A DNA stretch of 64,000 nucleotides from Anaerolineae bacterium (GTDB lineage Bacteria > Chloroflexota > Anaerolineae > Aggregatilineales > Phototrophicaceae). This document shows, piece after piece, positions 55,198 through 64,000 of this stretch. The position numbers and the translations under genes are program-made. The notes below the pieces were generated by a model. It was not told the DNA's origin. It was given only the letters and a program-made list of their open reading frames with translations, and did no database searches. Positions within the stretch are counted from its first letter, which is position 1. Every line of letters begins with the position of its first letter. The stretch spans positions 185,203 through 249,202 of the forward strand of contig JAJEFB010000048.1 of NCBI GenBank assembly GCA_022820665.1, given 5' to 3'.

Positions 55198-56256
55198 CTA
55201 ATACATCAACTCAACGTTGAGCAAGTTTTCCATCGGCTCGTCAGCAAGATAGCGGCGCAAGTTGCGGATGAACAATTCGGTCAATTTGCCGTTTTCGGTA
55301 TCCGCCGTGCTGGCGGAATGATGGCTGATGATGACATTGGGCAAATCCCAGAGCGGGTCGTCGGCCGGCAGCGGTTCCGGATCAGTGACATCCAGCGCCG
55401 CGCCCCCAAGGCGTCCGTCAATTAGCGCGTCCGTCAAGGCCGCCTGGTCAACCAGAGCGCCACGCGCGATATTGATCAGATAGGCGCCCGGCTTCATCAT
55501 GGCGATACGTTCAGCGTTGAGCAAGCCATCCGTTTCCGGCGTATGCGGCAGGCACAGCGCCAAAAAATCGACTTGCGGGAGCATCTTGTCCAGTTGAGAA
55601 GGGGCGAACAGGCGGTCGACATCATCTACTGCTCGACGGACATCGCGCCGGGTACCGATTATGCGCATACCGAAAAACCGGCAGACAGCCGCCAGGTCGC
55701 GACCAATCTTGCCCAAGCCGAGGATGCCAACGGTCATGCCGCGCAACTCGGTATTATTGAAGCGTTGCCAATGGCGCGCGCGCTTCTGCGCTTCCATCAA
55801 ACGAAAGTTCTTGACGAAGGTCAACATAGCCATCAGGCAGAACTCGGCCAGAGGTCGGGCGTGGACGCCGCTGGCGGTAGTGAAAATCCAGCCCTGCCGG
55901 TCGTAGCCGTAACTTTTGACGAACTGACCGATGCCGGCGCTGGTCGTTTGGATCCACTTCAGGTTATGCGCCAACTGCGGCAGATCCTCGCGATGTGTAT
56001 GGTCGAAATCGAAGAGGATGTCGGCTTGCGAAAGCAGCGCGCGCCATTCCGCTTCTTGTTCCGCGCTACGCTCAATGACAGCCGTATGGTGAGCCTGAAA
56101 TAGCGGCGCGCCGATCAGATCGGGTCGGTAGATGACCTCAACCTGCGGCACGCTTTTGCGGATGTGGTCAATGTGCTCGGGTTCCAGGTAAGAAGCGATC
56201 AAGACCTTGAGAGGCAGGTATGTGAGCGAACAACGTTTCAGTCTAGCGCAATCCAT
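55198..56256 (-). CDS. D-isomer-specific 2-hydroxyacid dehydrogenase
   Basis: TVGILGLGKIGRDLAAVCRFFGMRIIGTRR, ALCLPHTPETDGLLNAERIAMMKPGAYLINIARGALVDQAALTDAL, ISHHSAS. Confidence 0.93.
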   Translation of the reverse strand: MDCARLKRCSLTYLPLKVLIASYLEPEHIDHIRKSVPQVEVIYRPDLIGAPLFQAHHTAVIERSAEQEAEWRALLSQADILFDFDHTHREDLPQLAHNLKWIQTTSAGIGQFVKSYGYDRQGWIFTTASGVHARPLAEFCLMAMLTFVKNFRLMEAQKRARHWQRFNNTELRGMTVGILGLGKIGRDLAAVCRFFGMRIIGTRRDVRRAVDDVDRLFAPSQLDKMLPQVDFLALCLPHTPETDGLLNAERIAMMKPGAYLINIARGALVDQAALTDALIDGRLGGAALDVTDPEPLPADDPLWDLPNVIISHHSASTADTENGKLTELFIRNLRRYLADEPMENLLNVELMY

Positions 56257-56310
56257 TCATCGCTCCTGGTTTTCAGACAGATGCCAATTTCGGGCGCTGG
56301 TGTCTCGGCC

Positions 56311-57672
56311 TTACCGTGATCTCGCTACAGCTCGGCGCACTCGCTTGGCATCCAACAAGAATTCGGCGATCTCTCCATCAATCACCAGCGCGTTGGCGAG
56401 TCTGTTTCTAATGACCATTTCTGTTGCAATCTTTTTATGATCTCCGGTAGCGATGACCCAAACGTAACCGTTGTTTCTGTCCATCACGTTGCGTAATAGG
56501 TTGAGAGCCGGGGCATAGACCTTGCGCTCTTGAATCGATTGGAACGAGGCATCACCGACGCCTTGGGAGTTGTCGCCTAGCATATGTCCCAAGACCTCGC
56601 CACTGAAGGTTCTTTCCTTGTTCTCCAGTTTCAATTGTTCGTGCAGGTTATGAAGAAACTTGGGACTCAGCGTACTTCTCCTGGAATACGCTAAAGAATC
56701 CTCAGCGTTAGGGGAAGAAACGCCGCCCACCGTCATCAGGATCGCGCGCGCCACTCGCAATTCTTCTATGGTCGCCGCCGCTTGGGCTTGATGCGCATCC
56801 GGGTCCTCCCAGTGCAGACTCCTCCGCTCGGGAGCCAAATAGGGCAAGGTAAACGCCCGCGTGTTTGGATTGCGAGCGGCCAATAATTTGACCGCCAGAT
56901 TGGACGATACAGAAGCCGCCTCTTGCTGGTGGCTGCTGACTTCCATGGTGGATGCCCAGTTAATGCTCTTGTATTGATGCTGGCTGGGCGGAGCCAATTC
57001 CGCGCAACGATAGAGCGTATATCCAGGTCCGATCCCGATCGCGCCCTCTTCCAGCGCGGGAAAGACTTCAGTAGCGGCGGCATGCGCGAGGAACTCGACG
57101 TTGAACAGGTGCGAGGATACGCAATTCCTATGGCTGTGACGTCCTTTAGGAAGCTCGACGACAAGGACTTGCTTGAGCAGCGGCGAATAAAGCTTAAGCA
57201 AGTCATCCTCCAGTAGATGATTTCGACCGACCCGCGTCAGCGTTAGCGCGTTTGCAAAAATCGCTGTGCGAAACGAACGTTCGAGCCCAGCTATGGTCTG
57301 CCCCTTGAATCGACCATTTGGACCCGTCAATTCGGATTCAAACAGACCATCCTGGACGACTGCCTCGAAGAACTGGATGCCTACTCTATACTCCTTGCTC
57401 AATTCTTCAGTCAAGTTCTCCGGTATATTCTCCATCCAGCCAAATGCGCCATTTTTATAATGCTCAATGCATCCATGCTCGTCGATGCCAAGCAAGTAGT
57501 CGCTGCTAACATCCAGGAAAGTGCAGATCTCGATCAATCTGGAGATTGAAGGCATTGTGCCACTCATCCAATTGGCGACCCCGCCTTCAGAAACCCGCAG
57601 CCGATGCGCGAGTTCTCTTTGGGTGATTTTTCTCTTCTTCAATACTTGCTTAAGTCTTTGTGGAAAGGTCAT
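56311..57672 (-). CDS. transcriptional regulator: XRE-type HTH fused to a SorC-like sugar-binding sensor domain
   Basis: MTFPQRLKQVLKKRKITQRELAHRLRVSEGGVANWMSGTMPSISRLIEICTFLDVSSDYLLG; later GAIGIGPGYTLYRCAELAPP and SVSSNLAVKLLAARNPNTRAFTLPYLAP sensor-like segments. Confidence 0.75.
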   Translation of the reverse strand: MTFPQRLKQVLKKRKITQRELAHRLRVSEGGVANWMSGTMPSISRLIEICTFLDVSSDYLLGIDEHGCIEHYKNGAFGWMENIPENLTEELSKEYRVGIQFFEAVVQDGLFESELTGPNGRFKGQTIAGLERSFRTAIFANALTLTRVGRNHLLEDDLLKLYSPLLKQVLVVELPKGRHSHRNCVSSHLFNVEFLAHAAATEVFPALEEGAIGIGPGYTLYRCAELAPPSQHQYKSINWASTMEVSSHQQEAASVSSNLAVKLLAARNPNTRAFTLPYLAPERRSLHWEDPDAHQAQAAATIEELRVARAILMTVGGVSSPNAEDSLAYSRRSTLSPKFLHNLHEQLKLENKERTFSGEVLGHMLGDNSQGVGDASFQSIQERKVYAPALNLLRNVMDRNNGYVWVIATGDHKKIATEMVIRNRLANALVIDGEIAEFLLDAKRVRRAVARSR

Positions 57673-57837
57673 GCAACCGCACCAGCAGCAGTTATAGAAT
57701 CTTCGGCGCATTCAAGAAGGTTTCAATTTGACATCGGCAAGCATTCCCATTCGCTTCAGAAGACACCGTTGCATCGGTTGCTGGAAAGTCTGCCGCGTAA
57801 TACTTCAGTGATTATGAATGCCCATTGTCGATGTTCA

Positions 57838-57908
57838 ACAATATTGTACGTCAATATGCCAATTTCCTCAACAAAAGGACACTGGGCCGCGACAAGTATA
57901 CAATATGT
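57838..57908. promoter_or_regulatory. candidate operator cluster: ACAATATTGT palindrome plus CAATATG repeats between divergent genes
   Basis: ACAATATTGT at 57838-57847, CAATATG near 57852, ACAATATGT at 57900-57908. Confidence 0.4.
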
Positions 57909-57983
57909 GCAGAGTAGCCAGCCTTGGCAGATGTCTGGTTGCTAAAGGCATGTTTAGTATTCACATTTAGAAAGGACAATCTC

Positions 57984-59333
57984 ATGAAAAGAATGACTAT
58001 TCTTATAGTTATGATTCTGACCTTCTCCCCATTCATTGCTTTGGCGCAAGATGACGACCGCGTCACGATCCGTTTTTGGCATATTTGGGGCAATGTCACC
58101 TGGTTCCCCGAAGAGTTGGAACCCGCCTTTGAAGCCGCCTTCCCGCAGTATGATTTAGAACTGCGCGTTTTGGATGGCTACAATAACGCTTATGATCTAT
58201 ACACGCTGGCACAGGAGCAAGGCGATCCGCCGGAACTCCTGCAGGGGACTTCGAGCAACACACAAGCCCCGCGCGACAGCGGTTTCTTCAAACCTCTCCA
58301 CGAAGCAATTGGCGGCCGAACTGAAATCAACGGCGTGCCAGTGCGCCTGGACGAAATCGTTGGTCCCGCTGCGATTTTCTATCAGTTAAATGATGAATAC
58401 TACGAATTGCCCTGGAACGCCTCCACGCCGATCTTGTTCGCCAACATGGATCTGCTCGTGGAAGCGGGCTTGGCTGAAGATGTTGACGATATCGACGCCA
58501 TCCCGGCAACCTGGGCCGAAATAAATGAAGCTTGTGCGGTCATCGTTGAAAATCTCGCAGATGTTGACTGCATCAATTTCGGCGCCGGTGGTTGGTACTT
58601 TGAAAACGCATTGGCGATGCAGGGCGCCTTCGTGGCAAACAACGAGAATGGTCGCGGTGGTGGTTGTGTCACCGAGGTGGTGTTCAACAATGAGGCGGCT
58701 GTCAATTATCTGACTTGGCACAAAAGCATCCAAGACGCTGGATACTGGGTCGATTATGGCAGGTCCGAATACGACATTACCTGGGCCAACAGCAAACTGG
58801 CGTTACATATGACCTCCAGCGCCGCTGCTCGTGGGCGCGTGGAAATCGGTGAGGGCAACGGCTTTACTGTGAGTGCGGGTCGTATGCCCTACAATCAGGA
58901 TGTGGAGTATGTTGGCAACACCGTCGGTGGCGGGATGATCTTGTTGACGGATGGACTCGATCCAGAAGTTGAAGAAGGCGCCCTGACCTTCCTCATGTTC
59001 CTGATGGAACCTGAGAACATGGCTAACTGGCACAAGTCAACCGGCTACATCCCCGTTACGCAGTCCGGGTTTGAGTTCCTGGAAGCGGAAGGCTGGTTCG
59101 AAGAAAACCCCACCTTTGCAGTTGCCACCCATCAATTGGAGAATTCCGCGCGGGTAGCTGAAACTGCGGGCGCGGTCTTCGGCAGCTACGCTCAGGTTTA
59201 CAGAATGTACCGGGAAGTCTTTCAGAACATCCTCCGCAACGATGCCGATATACAGGAGTCGCTGGATCGCTTGAAGGCGGAGGCAGACCTGCTCATCGAA
59301 GAATACAACTTGCTGGTGCCTTGTGAAGAATAG
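57984..59333 (+). CDS. ABC transporter sugar substrate-binding protein (SBP family 1)
   Basis: Signal peptide MKRMTILIVMILTFSPFIALAQ; VTIRFWHIWGN; LMEPENMANWHKSTGYIPVTQSGFEFL. Confidence 0.92.
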   Translation: MKRMTILIVMILTFSPFIALAQDDDRVTIRFWHIWGNVTWFPEELEPAFEAAFPQYDLELRVLDGYNNAYDLYTLAQEQGDPPELLQGTSSNTQAPRDSGFFKPLHEAIGGRTEINGVPVRLDEIVGPAAIFYQLNDEYYELPWNASTPILFANMDLLVEAGLAEDVDDIDAIPATWAEINEACAVIVENLADVDCINFGAGGWYFENALAMQGAFVANNENGRGGGCVTEVVFNNEAAVNYLTWHKSIQDAGYWVDYGRSEYDITWANSKLALHMTSSAAARGRVEIGEGNGFTVSAGRMPYNQDVEYVGNTVGGGMILLTDGLDPEVEEGALTFLMFLMEPENMANWHKSTGYIPVTQSGFEFLEAEGWFEENPTFAVATHQLENSARVAETAGAVFGSYAQVYRMYREVFQNILRNDADIQESLDRLKAEADLLIEEYNLLVPCEE

Positions 59334-59350
59334 ATAATAATCCGGGGATT

Positions 59351-59378
59351 GCAGGACGGGACGCTAGTCCCGTCCTGC
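59351..59378 (+). terminator. strong intercistronic hairpin between SBP and permease genes (attenuator, mRNA stabiliser or dispersed palindrome)
   Basis: GCAGGACGGGAC-GCTA-GTCCCGTCCTGC perfect 12-bp stem; no clear U-tract. Confidence 0.6.
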
Positions 59379-59406
59379 GCTTGCGTTTGTCAATTGGCGC
59401 TAAGGA

Positions 59407-60720
59407 GTGGCCGCCACGGTTTCTCCCATTGTCTTCACAAGTATTACAACGAGTGCGAGCGCCCTAATTGTAGGGCTCTTGTATTGGCGTTTTCAGCGCG
59501 ATGCCAAGCCCGGAATTATTTTGGGCGCTGTTTCAGGGTTCTTTGGCACGCTGGCCTCCATGATTCCCTTACAGTTCTGCGTTCTCGACCCAGACAACCA
59601 AATGTTTTTCGACCTCAGCATCTTTGGTCATTCAGCTAGAGTCAATGCTGTGGCGCTCATCACTGGGCTGTTGATTATTGCCGTCACCTGGGCCTTCGCG
59701 CTGGCGATCAACGAGATCCGTCATCGATGGTTGGCGCGCAAGCGCATCATCGCGGCTACTGATTCCGCTCCGGGCGCCTTCGTTGGATACAGTTTCTCAC
59801 CGTGGATATTCATCGCGCCAACGGTCATCGGGCTTGCCCTTTTTACCTACTATCCGGCGGCACAGAATTTTTTTCTGGGCACGCAATTGGCGCGTCGTGG
59901 GGTCGCGAATACAGCCTTCATCTGTTTGGACAATTTTGCCAGTTTGATTACCAATCCATTGCAAGACGCTCACTATTACGTCATCAGCAATGGCTTCTTC
60001 TTTTTGGCTGAGAATGCCCGCTATCTGGCTGTTCTGGGCAATAGCTTTTTCTTCTCGGTTTTGATTGTGCTATGCACCAACGTGCTGGGTATTGCTATCG
60101 CCACGGTGGCTTCACAGAAGATACGCGGCGCTGTTGTATATCGTACGCTGATGATTTGGCCTTATGCCATTTCCGGCGTTGTGGTGGGCGTTGTTTTCGC
60201 GGTGTTGCTGGGAGGTGGCGGGTCTGGTTTCTTCAATCAAGGCTTGCAACTGCTGGGATTGCCATCATTGCCGTTCCTGTCTGATCCATGGTGGGCGCGG
60301 ATCTCGGTGGTAATGGCGGCAACGTGGAACAAGCTGGCGTTCAACGTGTTGATCTATATCGCTGCTCTGCAGGCTGTGCCAAAGGAATTGCTGGAGGCAG
60401 CCTCGATTGATGGCGCCAATGCCTGGCAACGCTTCTTGAATGTGACGCTGCCAATAATCTCCCCATATATCTTCTTCGTCGTGTTTCTAAACTTAAACTA
60501 CAGTTTCTTTGACCTGTTTGCTGTAATTGACAACCTCACTGGCGGTGGCCCGGTAAATTCGACGACAAACCTTGTCGTGGATGTCATTCGCGTCGGTGTA
60601 GAGAGCCGCGACATTGGTAAAGCCGCAGCGCAATCGATCATCTTGCTGCTTATCGTGATCGGTCTCACATACTTGCAATTTCGCGTCTTGGGCCGTCGCG
60701 TTACCTATGGAGTCGATTAA
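59407..60720 (+). CDS. ABC sugar transporter permease (UgpA/MalF-like) with extended N-terminus
   Basis: GTG start; EAASIDGANAWQRFLNVTLPIISPYIFFVVFLNLNYSFFDLFAVIDNLTGGGP. Confidence 0.9.
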   Translation: MAATVSPIVFTSITTSASALIVGLLYWRFQRDAKPGIILGAVSGFFGTLASMIPLQFCVLDPDNQMFFDLSIFGHSARVNAVALITGLLIIAVTWAFALAINEIRHRWLARKRIIAATDSAPGAFVGYSFSPWIFIAPTVIGLALFTYYPAAQNFFLGTQLARRGVANTAFICLDNFASLITNPLQDAHYYVISNGFFFLAENARYLAVLGNSFFFSVLIVLCTNVLGIAIATVASQKIRGAVVYRTLMIWPYAISGVVVGVVFAVLLGGGGSGFFNQGLQLLGLPSLPFLSDPWWARISVVMAATWNKLAFNVLIYIAALQAVPKELLEAASIDGANAWQRFLNVTLPIISPYIFFVVFLNLNYSFFDLFAVIDNLTGGGPVNSTTNLVVDVIRVGVESRDIGKAAAQSIILLLIVIGLTYLQFRVLGRRVTYGVD

Positions 60721-60721
60721 G

Positions 60722-61606
60722 ATGACCCCAATCACAGCCAAGAGAGCCGTCGAGAAACCGCCAGGTCCGCGGCTGCAAGCCATCCGAGAGCCACTTGTCG
60801 TCAAGCGCTGGTATATCCACCTGCTGTTATGGATCATCGTGCTGTTTATGGGTTTTCCGCTGTTTTACGCAGTCCTGGTCAGTACGCAGAGCAATGCGCA
60901 AATGTTCCGTCTGCAATTGACGCCCGGCGACTCATTCGGCATCAATCTGGAAGCTGTGCTGGACCGCAATATTGCTCGCCTGATGTTCAATACCTTTGCC
61001 GTCGCTTCTATGGTTACTTTTGGAAAAGCAGCTCTATCGATCTTCAGTGGTATGGCGCTGGTCTACTTCCGCTTTCCTGGCAAGTCGCTTGTGTTCGGCT
61101 TCATCCTCGTCGCATTGATGGTGCCCGGCGAGGTAACGATTATCGCCCTGTTCCGCCTGGTAGCTTTGGATCTGGGTTGGGGCAATACCTGGACAGCGCT
61201 CGTTATACCGGCTGTAGCCAGTCCTACGGGCGTATTTCTCTTTCGACAGCACTTCGCCAGCATCACGCCGGAACTCTCTGAAGCAGCGCAACTCGATGGC
61301 GCGAACCCCCTGCAATTCTTGTTCCGCGTACTCTTGCCACTAAGTCGAAATGCTGTGGCCGCATTGGTTGTCATCATGTTCATAGGCGCGTGGAACAGCT
61401 ACCTGTGGCCGCTACTGATCGTCACCAACCCGGATTTGCAAGTGATTCAGGTAGGACTAAGCACCCTGGACGATGGCTTGGAAATCGGGCGTACCTACGG
61501 TCCGATTATGCTGGGCGCGGTAATCGCGAGCATCCCGCCAATTGTCATCTTCGTATTGATGCAAAAGCAATTCTTGCAAGGTTTTGCGCTCACGCGTAAC
61601 AAATAG
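60722..61606 (+). CDS. ABC sugar transporter permease (UgpE/MalG-like)
   Basis: LSEAAQLDGANPLQFLFRVLLPLSRNAVAALVVIMFIGAWNSYLWPLL. Alternative ATG at 60707 overlaps the upstream gene. Confidence 0.92.
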   Translation: MTPITAKRAVEKPPGPRLQAIREPLVVKRWYIHLLLWIIVLFMGFPLFYAVLVSTQSNAQMFRLQLTPGDSFGINLEAVLDRNIARLMFNTFAVASMVTFGKAALSIFSGMALVYFRFPGKSLVFGFILVALMVPGEVTIIALFRLVALDLGWGNTWTALVIPAVASPTGVFLFRQHFASITPELSEAAQLDGANPLQFLFRVLLPLSRNAVAALVVIMFIGAWNSYLWPLLIVTNPDLQVIQVGLSTLDDGLEIGRTYGPIMLGAVIASIPPIVIFVLMQKQFLQGFALTRNK

Positions 61607-61688
61607 ACTGATCGAAAGCGCTCGCGCGCCTGCCGAGCAAAACGATCAATTGAAATAACTGACGAAGTAATCGATTAGCGAGAACACA

Positions 61689-62474
61689 ATGCCTCTGTTG
61701 ACAGTTGTCACACAAAATATCTGGGGCATGAACAACCAATGGCAAGAGCGCGCCAATGAGATCGGGCGCAATATGCATGATCTAAATGTCGATATTGTTT
61801 GTATTCAGGAAACGGCGCCCGATCACTTCGAGTATCTTAGGGCGCACAGTTTTCGCCATTTTCCTTACGCTTATTATGCGCCGAGCGATGACGGCTCGGT
61901 AACGCCCTGGGCACAGGGGTTGGCAGCGTTCTCGCGACTGGCGGCTCTAGAAACGGGTAAGGTTGATATAGGGCGCGAGCTAGAAACGCGCAATCCCTGG
62001 ATGCGCATTCTGCAGTACATCAAACTGCAGTTGCCATCCGGTCAGTCTGTGGCTGTTTTCAATACGCATCTGTTTTTGAGCAGTATGCAGAAAAAAACAG
62101 GTATCAAGACATGCCTGGACGTGATGCAGCGAGAAGAATTTGTCGACTGCACACATATATTGACCGGCGATTTCAACATCAATCTCGATACGCAACAGGA
62201 ATACTTGGCTCCGCTCGCGGAAAATCAATATGCCGATATGTGGATCGCGAAGAATGGGGACAAAATAGGTTACACTGACCCACATCATCTTGACCGGCCG
62301 CTAGCCAAGCGCATTGATGGTCATTTTACGCAGCGCGACAGACTTGATCGGGTGAAAACTGTCTCGCGTGTAAATATGGAGGCAATCAACGACGGAGATC
62401 TATTGCTGTCTGATCACATCGGCGTGATGGCGCGTTTGGACTTGGATAGCCCGACACGCGAACACCGGGTATAG
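61689..62474 (+). CDS. endonuclease/exonuclease/phosphatase (EEP) family hydrolase
   Basis: VVTQNIWGM, VCIQETAP, VFNTHLFLS, HILTGDFNIN, LSDHIGVMARL. Confidence 0.9.
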   Translation: MPLLTVVTQNIWGMNNQWQERANEIGRNMHDLNVDIVCIQETAPDHFEYLRAHSFRHFPYAYYAPSDDGSVTPWAQGLAAFSRLAALETGKVDIGRELETRNPWMRILQYIKLQLPSGQSVAVFNTHLFLSSMQKKTGIKTCLDVMQREEFVDCTHILTGDFNINLDTQQEYLAPLAENQYADMWIAKNGDKIGYTDPHHLDRPLAKRIDGHFTQRDRLDRVKTVSRVNMEAINDGDLLLSDHIGVMARLDLDSPTREHRV

Positions 62475-62518
62475 ACCGAAGGGTGGATCCAGTTTCCAGG
62501 GTGAGAGCGTCAGCAATA

Positions 62519-62914
62519 ATGACTTACTGCAGCTACTGTGGGCGTCTGAGCCGGCGCTGCGCCTGCCACGAAGCCGGCAGCGATCTCCAGCGCTTTATGG
62601 AACGCGGCGGTCAAGCCTATGCCCCTTCTCGGCGCGAAGCGCCCTACAAACGGGGCGTGCCGCCACAAATCAAGCAAACCGAACGGGGGAAACTGAAGAG
62701 ACGTTACAAAGCCTGGTACGCGGCGCTGGCGGAATCAAATGGCGAGCGCTGCGCCAATTGCGGCGAGACGGCGGACCTGGCTTTGGATCATGTCATTCCC
62801 ATCGCCAAGGGCGGCTTGTCTCGTCTCGACAACTTGCAGTTGTTATGTTCGACTTGCAATCGCATCAAGGGCAAATTGGCGATCGACTGCCGCCCGGCTA
62901 AACATCGAGAATGA
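62519..62914 (+). CDS. HNH endonuclease with N-terminal Cys cluster
   Basis: CSYCGRLSRRCAC; CANCGETADLALDHVIPIAKGGLSRLDNLQLLCSTCNRIKGK. Confidence 0.92.
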   Translation: MTYCSYCGRLSRRCACHEAGSDLQRFMERGGQAYAPSRREAPYKRGVPPQIKQTERGKLKRRYKAWYAALAESNGERCANCGETADLALDHVIPIAKGGLSRLDNLQLLCSTCNRIKGKLAIDCRPAKHRE

Positions 62915-63656
62915 AGCGCTGAGCCGAGTTAAGCCGACCCAGAGTCCGCTCGCTGATAAAGGCTTTCTGGTCCATTTGCTGCGCATTGTGGCGGCGCGTG
63001 AAATAGGAATGCAAGGCATAGCGAGGCGCGTCGCTATGATTCTCCGTACCGGCATGCCACAGATGCGAGTTGAAAATGACGACCGTGCCCGCGGCGCCGG
63101 TCAGCAGGATTTCATCCGGGTGCTTCTCCCAGGGGTTGTCCATGACCTCGCTTGGGAGCTGACCCGACCTGTGGGAGCCGGGCACAACCCGCGTGGCGCC
63201 ATTCTCGGCGGTGAAATCCACCAGCAGCCAGATAGAATTGCAGACTTGAAAGTCCTCTGGATCGACGCCAGCGTCCCAATCGGCGTGGAATGCCTGCAAG
63301 CCATCGCCGGGAACCGACGCGCGACCATTGAGCGATGACAGCTTGAAGTCTCCCTTGAGGACGTGGTTCATCGCCGCCAGGACGCGAGGGTGGGTGAAGC
63401 AGATTTCGAAGAGCGGGTCCTTGTCGACGAGATTGGCGAGGCGGACGGCTCCTCTTTCCGTCCTGAATTCGCTGCCAGCCTCTTCGCCTTCTTCCGCCAT
63501 CAAGTCCCGCACCCGCTCGCGGATAGCGCCCGTCTCCTCCGGTGACATGACAGCGGGCAAAGGCAAGTATCCGCGTTGATCGAGATCTTGAATCTCTTTG
63601 TCGCTCAGGGTCGCGTCCGTGACGCCGAATGTCGAAAGCGCGGTTTGCATGTCCAT
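62898..63656 (-). CDS. phytanoyl-CoA dioxygenase (PhyH) family protein
   Basis: LDQRGYLPLPAVMSPEETGAIRERV, FHADWDAG, RVVPGSHRSGQLP, VIFNSHLWHAGTEN. Confidence 0.92.
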   Translation of the reverse strand: MDMQTALSTFGVTDATLSDKEIQDLDQRGYLPLPAVMSPEETGAIRERVRDLMAEEGEEAGSEFRTERGAVRLANLVDKDPLFEICFTHPRVLAAMNHVLKGDFKLSSLNGRASVPGDGLQAFHADWDAGVDPEDFQVCNSIWLLVDFTAENGATRVVPGSHRSGQLPSEVMDNPWEKHPDEILLTGAAGTVVIFNSHLWHAGTENHSDAPRYALHSYFTRRHNAQQMDQKAFISERTLGRLNSAQRFILDV

Positions 63657-63924
63657 GTTGGGGATTCCTGCTAAGGAAACTGTCGCGTCAATTAGAACAC
63701 AACTGCTTCAATGGCGCTACTGATCGCAGCCTATCTGTCGTTTGGGGGCGCTGCCAACAGGCGGCTGTGCCTTCGGGCAATTTGGAATGAACAATGTTAT
63801 CTGAAGTATTCACAAGAGAGCGCGCTACAGGGCAATCGCTTCAAATTGTTTTTTCACCACAAAGACACGAAGCGCCGCGTAGCTCTGTGCCCCCTACAGA
63901 CCTAAATCAACTGGCTGTGTCGAA

Positions 63925-63943
63925 GGGCTGTGTCTACGCGCCC
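63925..63943. repeat. short dispersed repeat GGGCTGTGTCTACGCGCCC
   Basis: Exact second copy of 22859-22877. Confidence 0.7.
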
Positions 63944-64000
63944 AACGCGCCCTACGCGTCCCTCAATCGTTAGAAAACCCCAACGCGCGAATATTGAGCC

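Noticed and set aside
1-64000. tRNA, rRNA and riboswitch genes
   Set aside because: I scanned intergenic gaps by eye for GGTTC-A-type T-arms, CCA ends and long structured leaders and saw none I could defend; a tRNAscan/Infernal run would be decisive.

Overview
This 64 kb, GC-rich, gene-dense bacterial window looks like a Chloroflexota-type chromosome. That placement is an inference from protein style, short dispersed palindromes and the relic transposase type; I could not run a taxonomic search. About 50 coding genes are supported. From 0 to 21.8 kb, on the + strand, there is a long catabolic/peptide-utilisation run: aminotransferases, SDR, Ldh-type dehydrogenase, S9 peptidase, two AstE/AspA-like proteins, MFS, two ornithine-cyclodeaminase paralogs, M24 peptidase, two MmgE/PrpD paralogs, an enolase-superfamily enzyme, and a dipeptide-type SBP plus two permeases without an ATPase. 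From 22.9 to 24.4 kb there is an insertion hotspot. It holds a decayed but reconstructable DDE transposase, and a 122-bp MITE-like element with 7-bp target duplications nested inside a dispersed palindromic repeat. From 24.4 to 49 kb the metabolic genes are mixed with a PHAX-type RNA-binding-domain protein (eukaryote-like), an M55 peptidase/dipeptide epimerase/P-loop cluster, a ParA pair and an amino-sugar SIS/GH20/SIS cluster. The most interesting locus is 49.0-54.9 kb on the minus strand. It is a compact three-gene module: a coiled-coil protein with a TerB-C-like C-terminus, a BrxD-like (DUF2791-type) ATPase and an Lhr/BrxHI-like helicase. It resembles part of a BREX-like defence system without the rest of BREX, and it is coupled by an ATGA overlap to the amino-sugar genes. 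From 55 to 61.6 kb, an XRE-HTH protein with a SorC-like sensor lies divergent from a sugar ABC operon that also carries an EEP-family hydrolase. No tRNA, rRNA or CRISPR array was recognised. All family calls come from reading motifs by eye; no database search was run.
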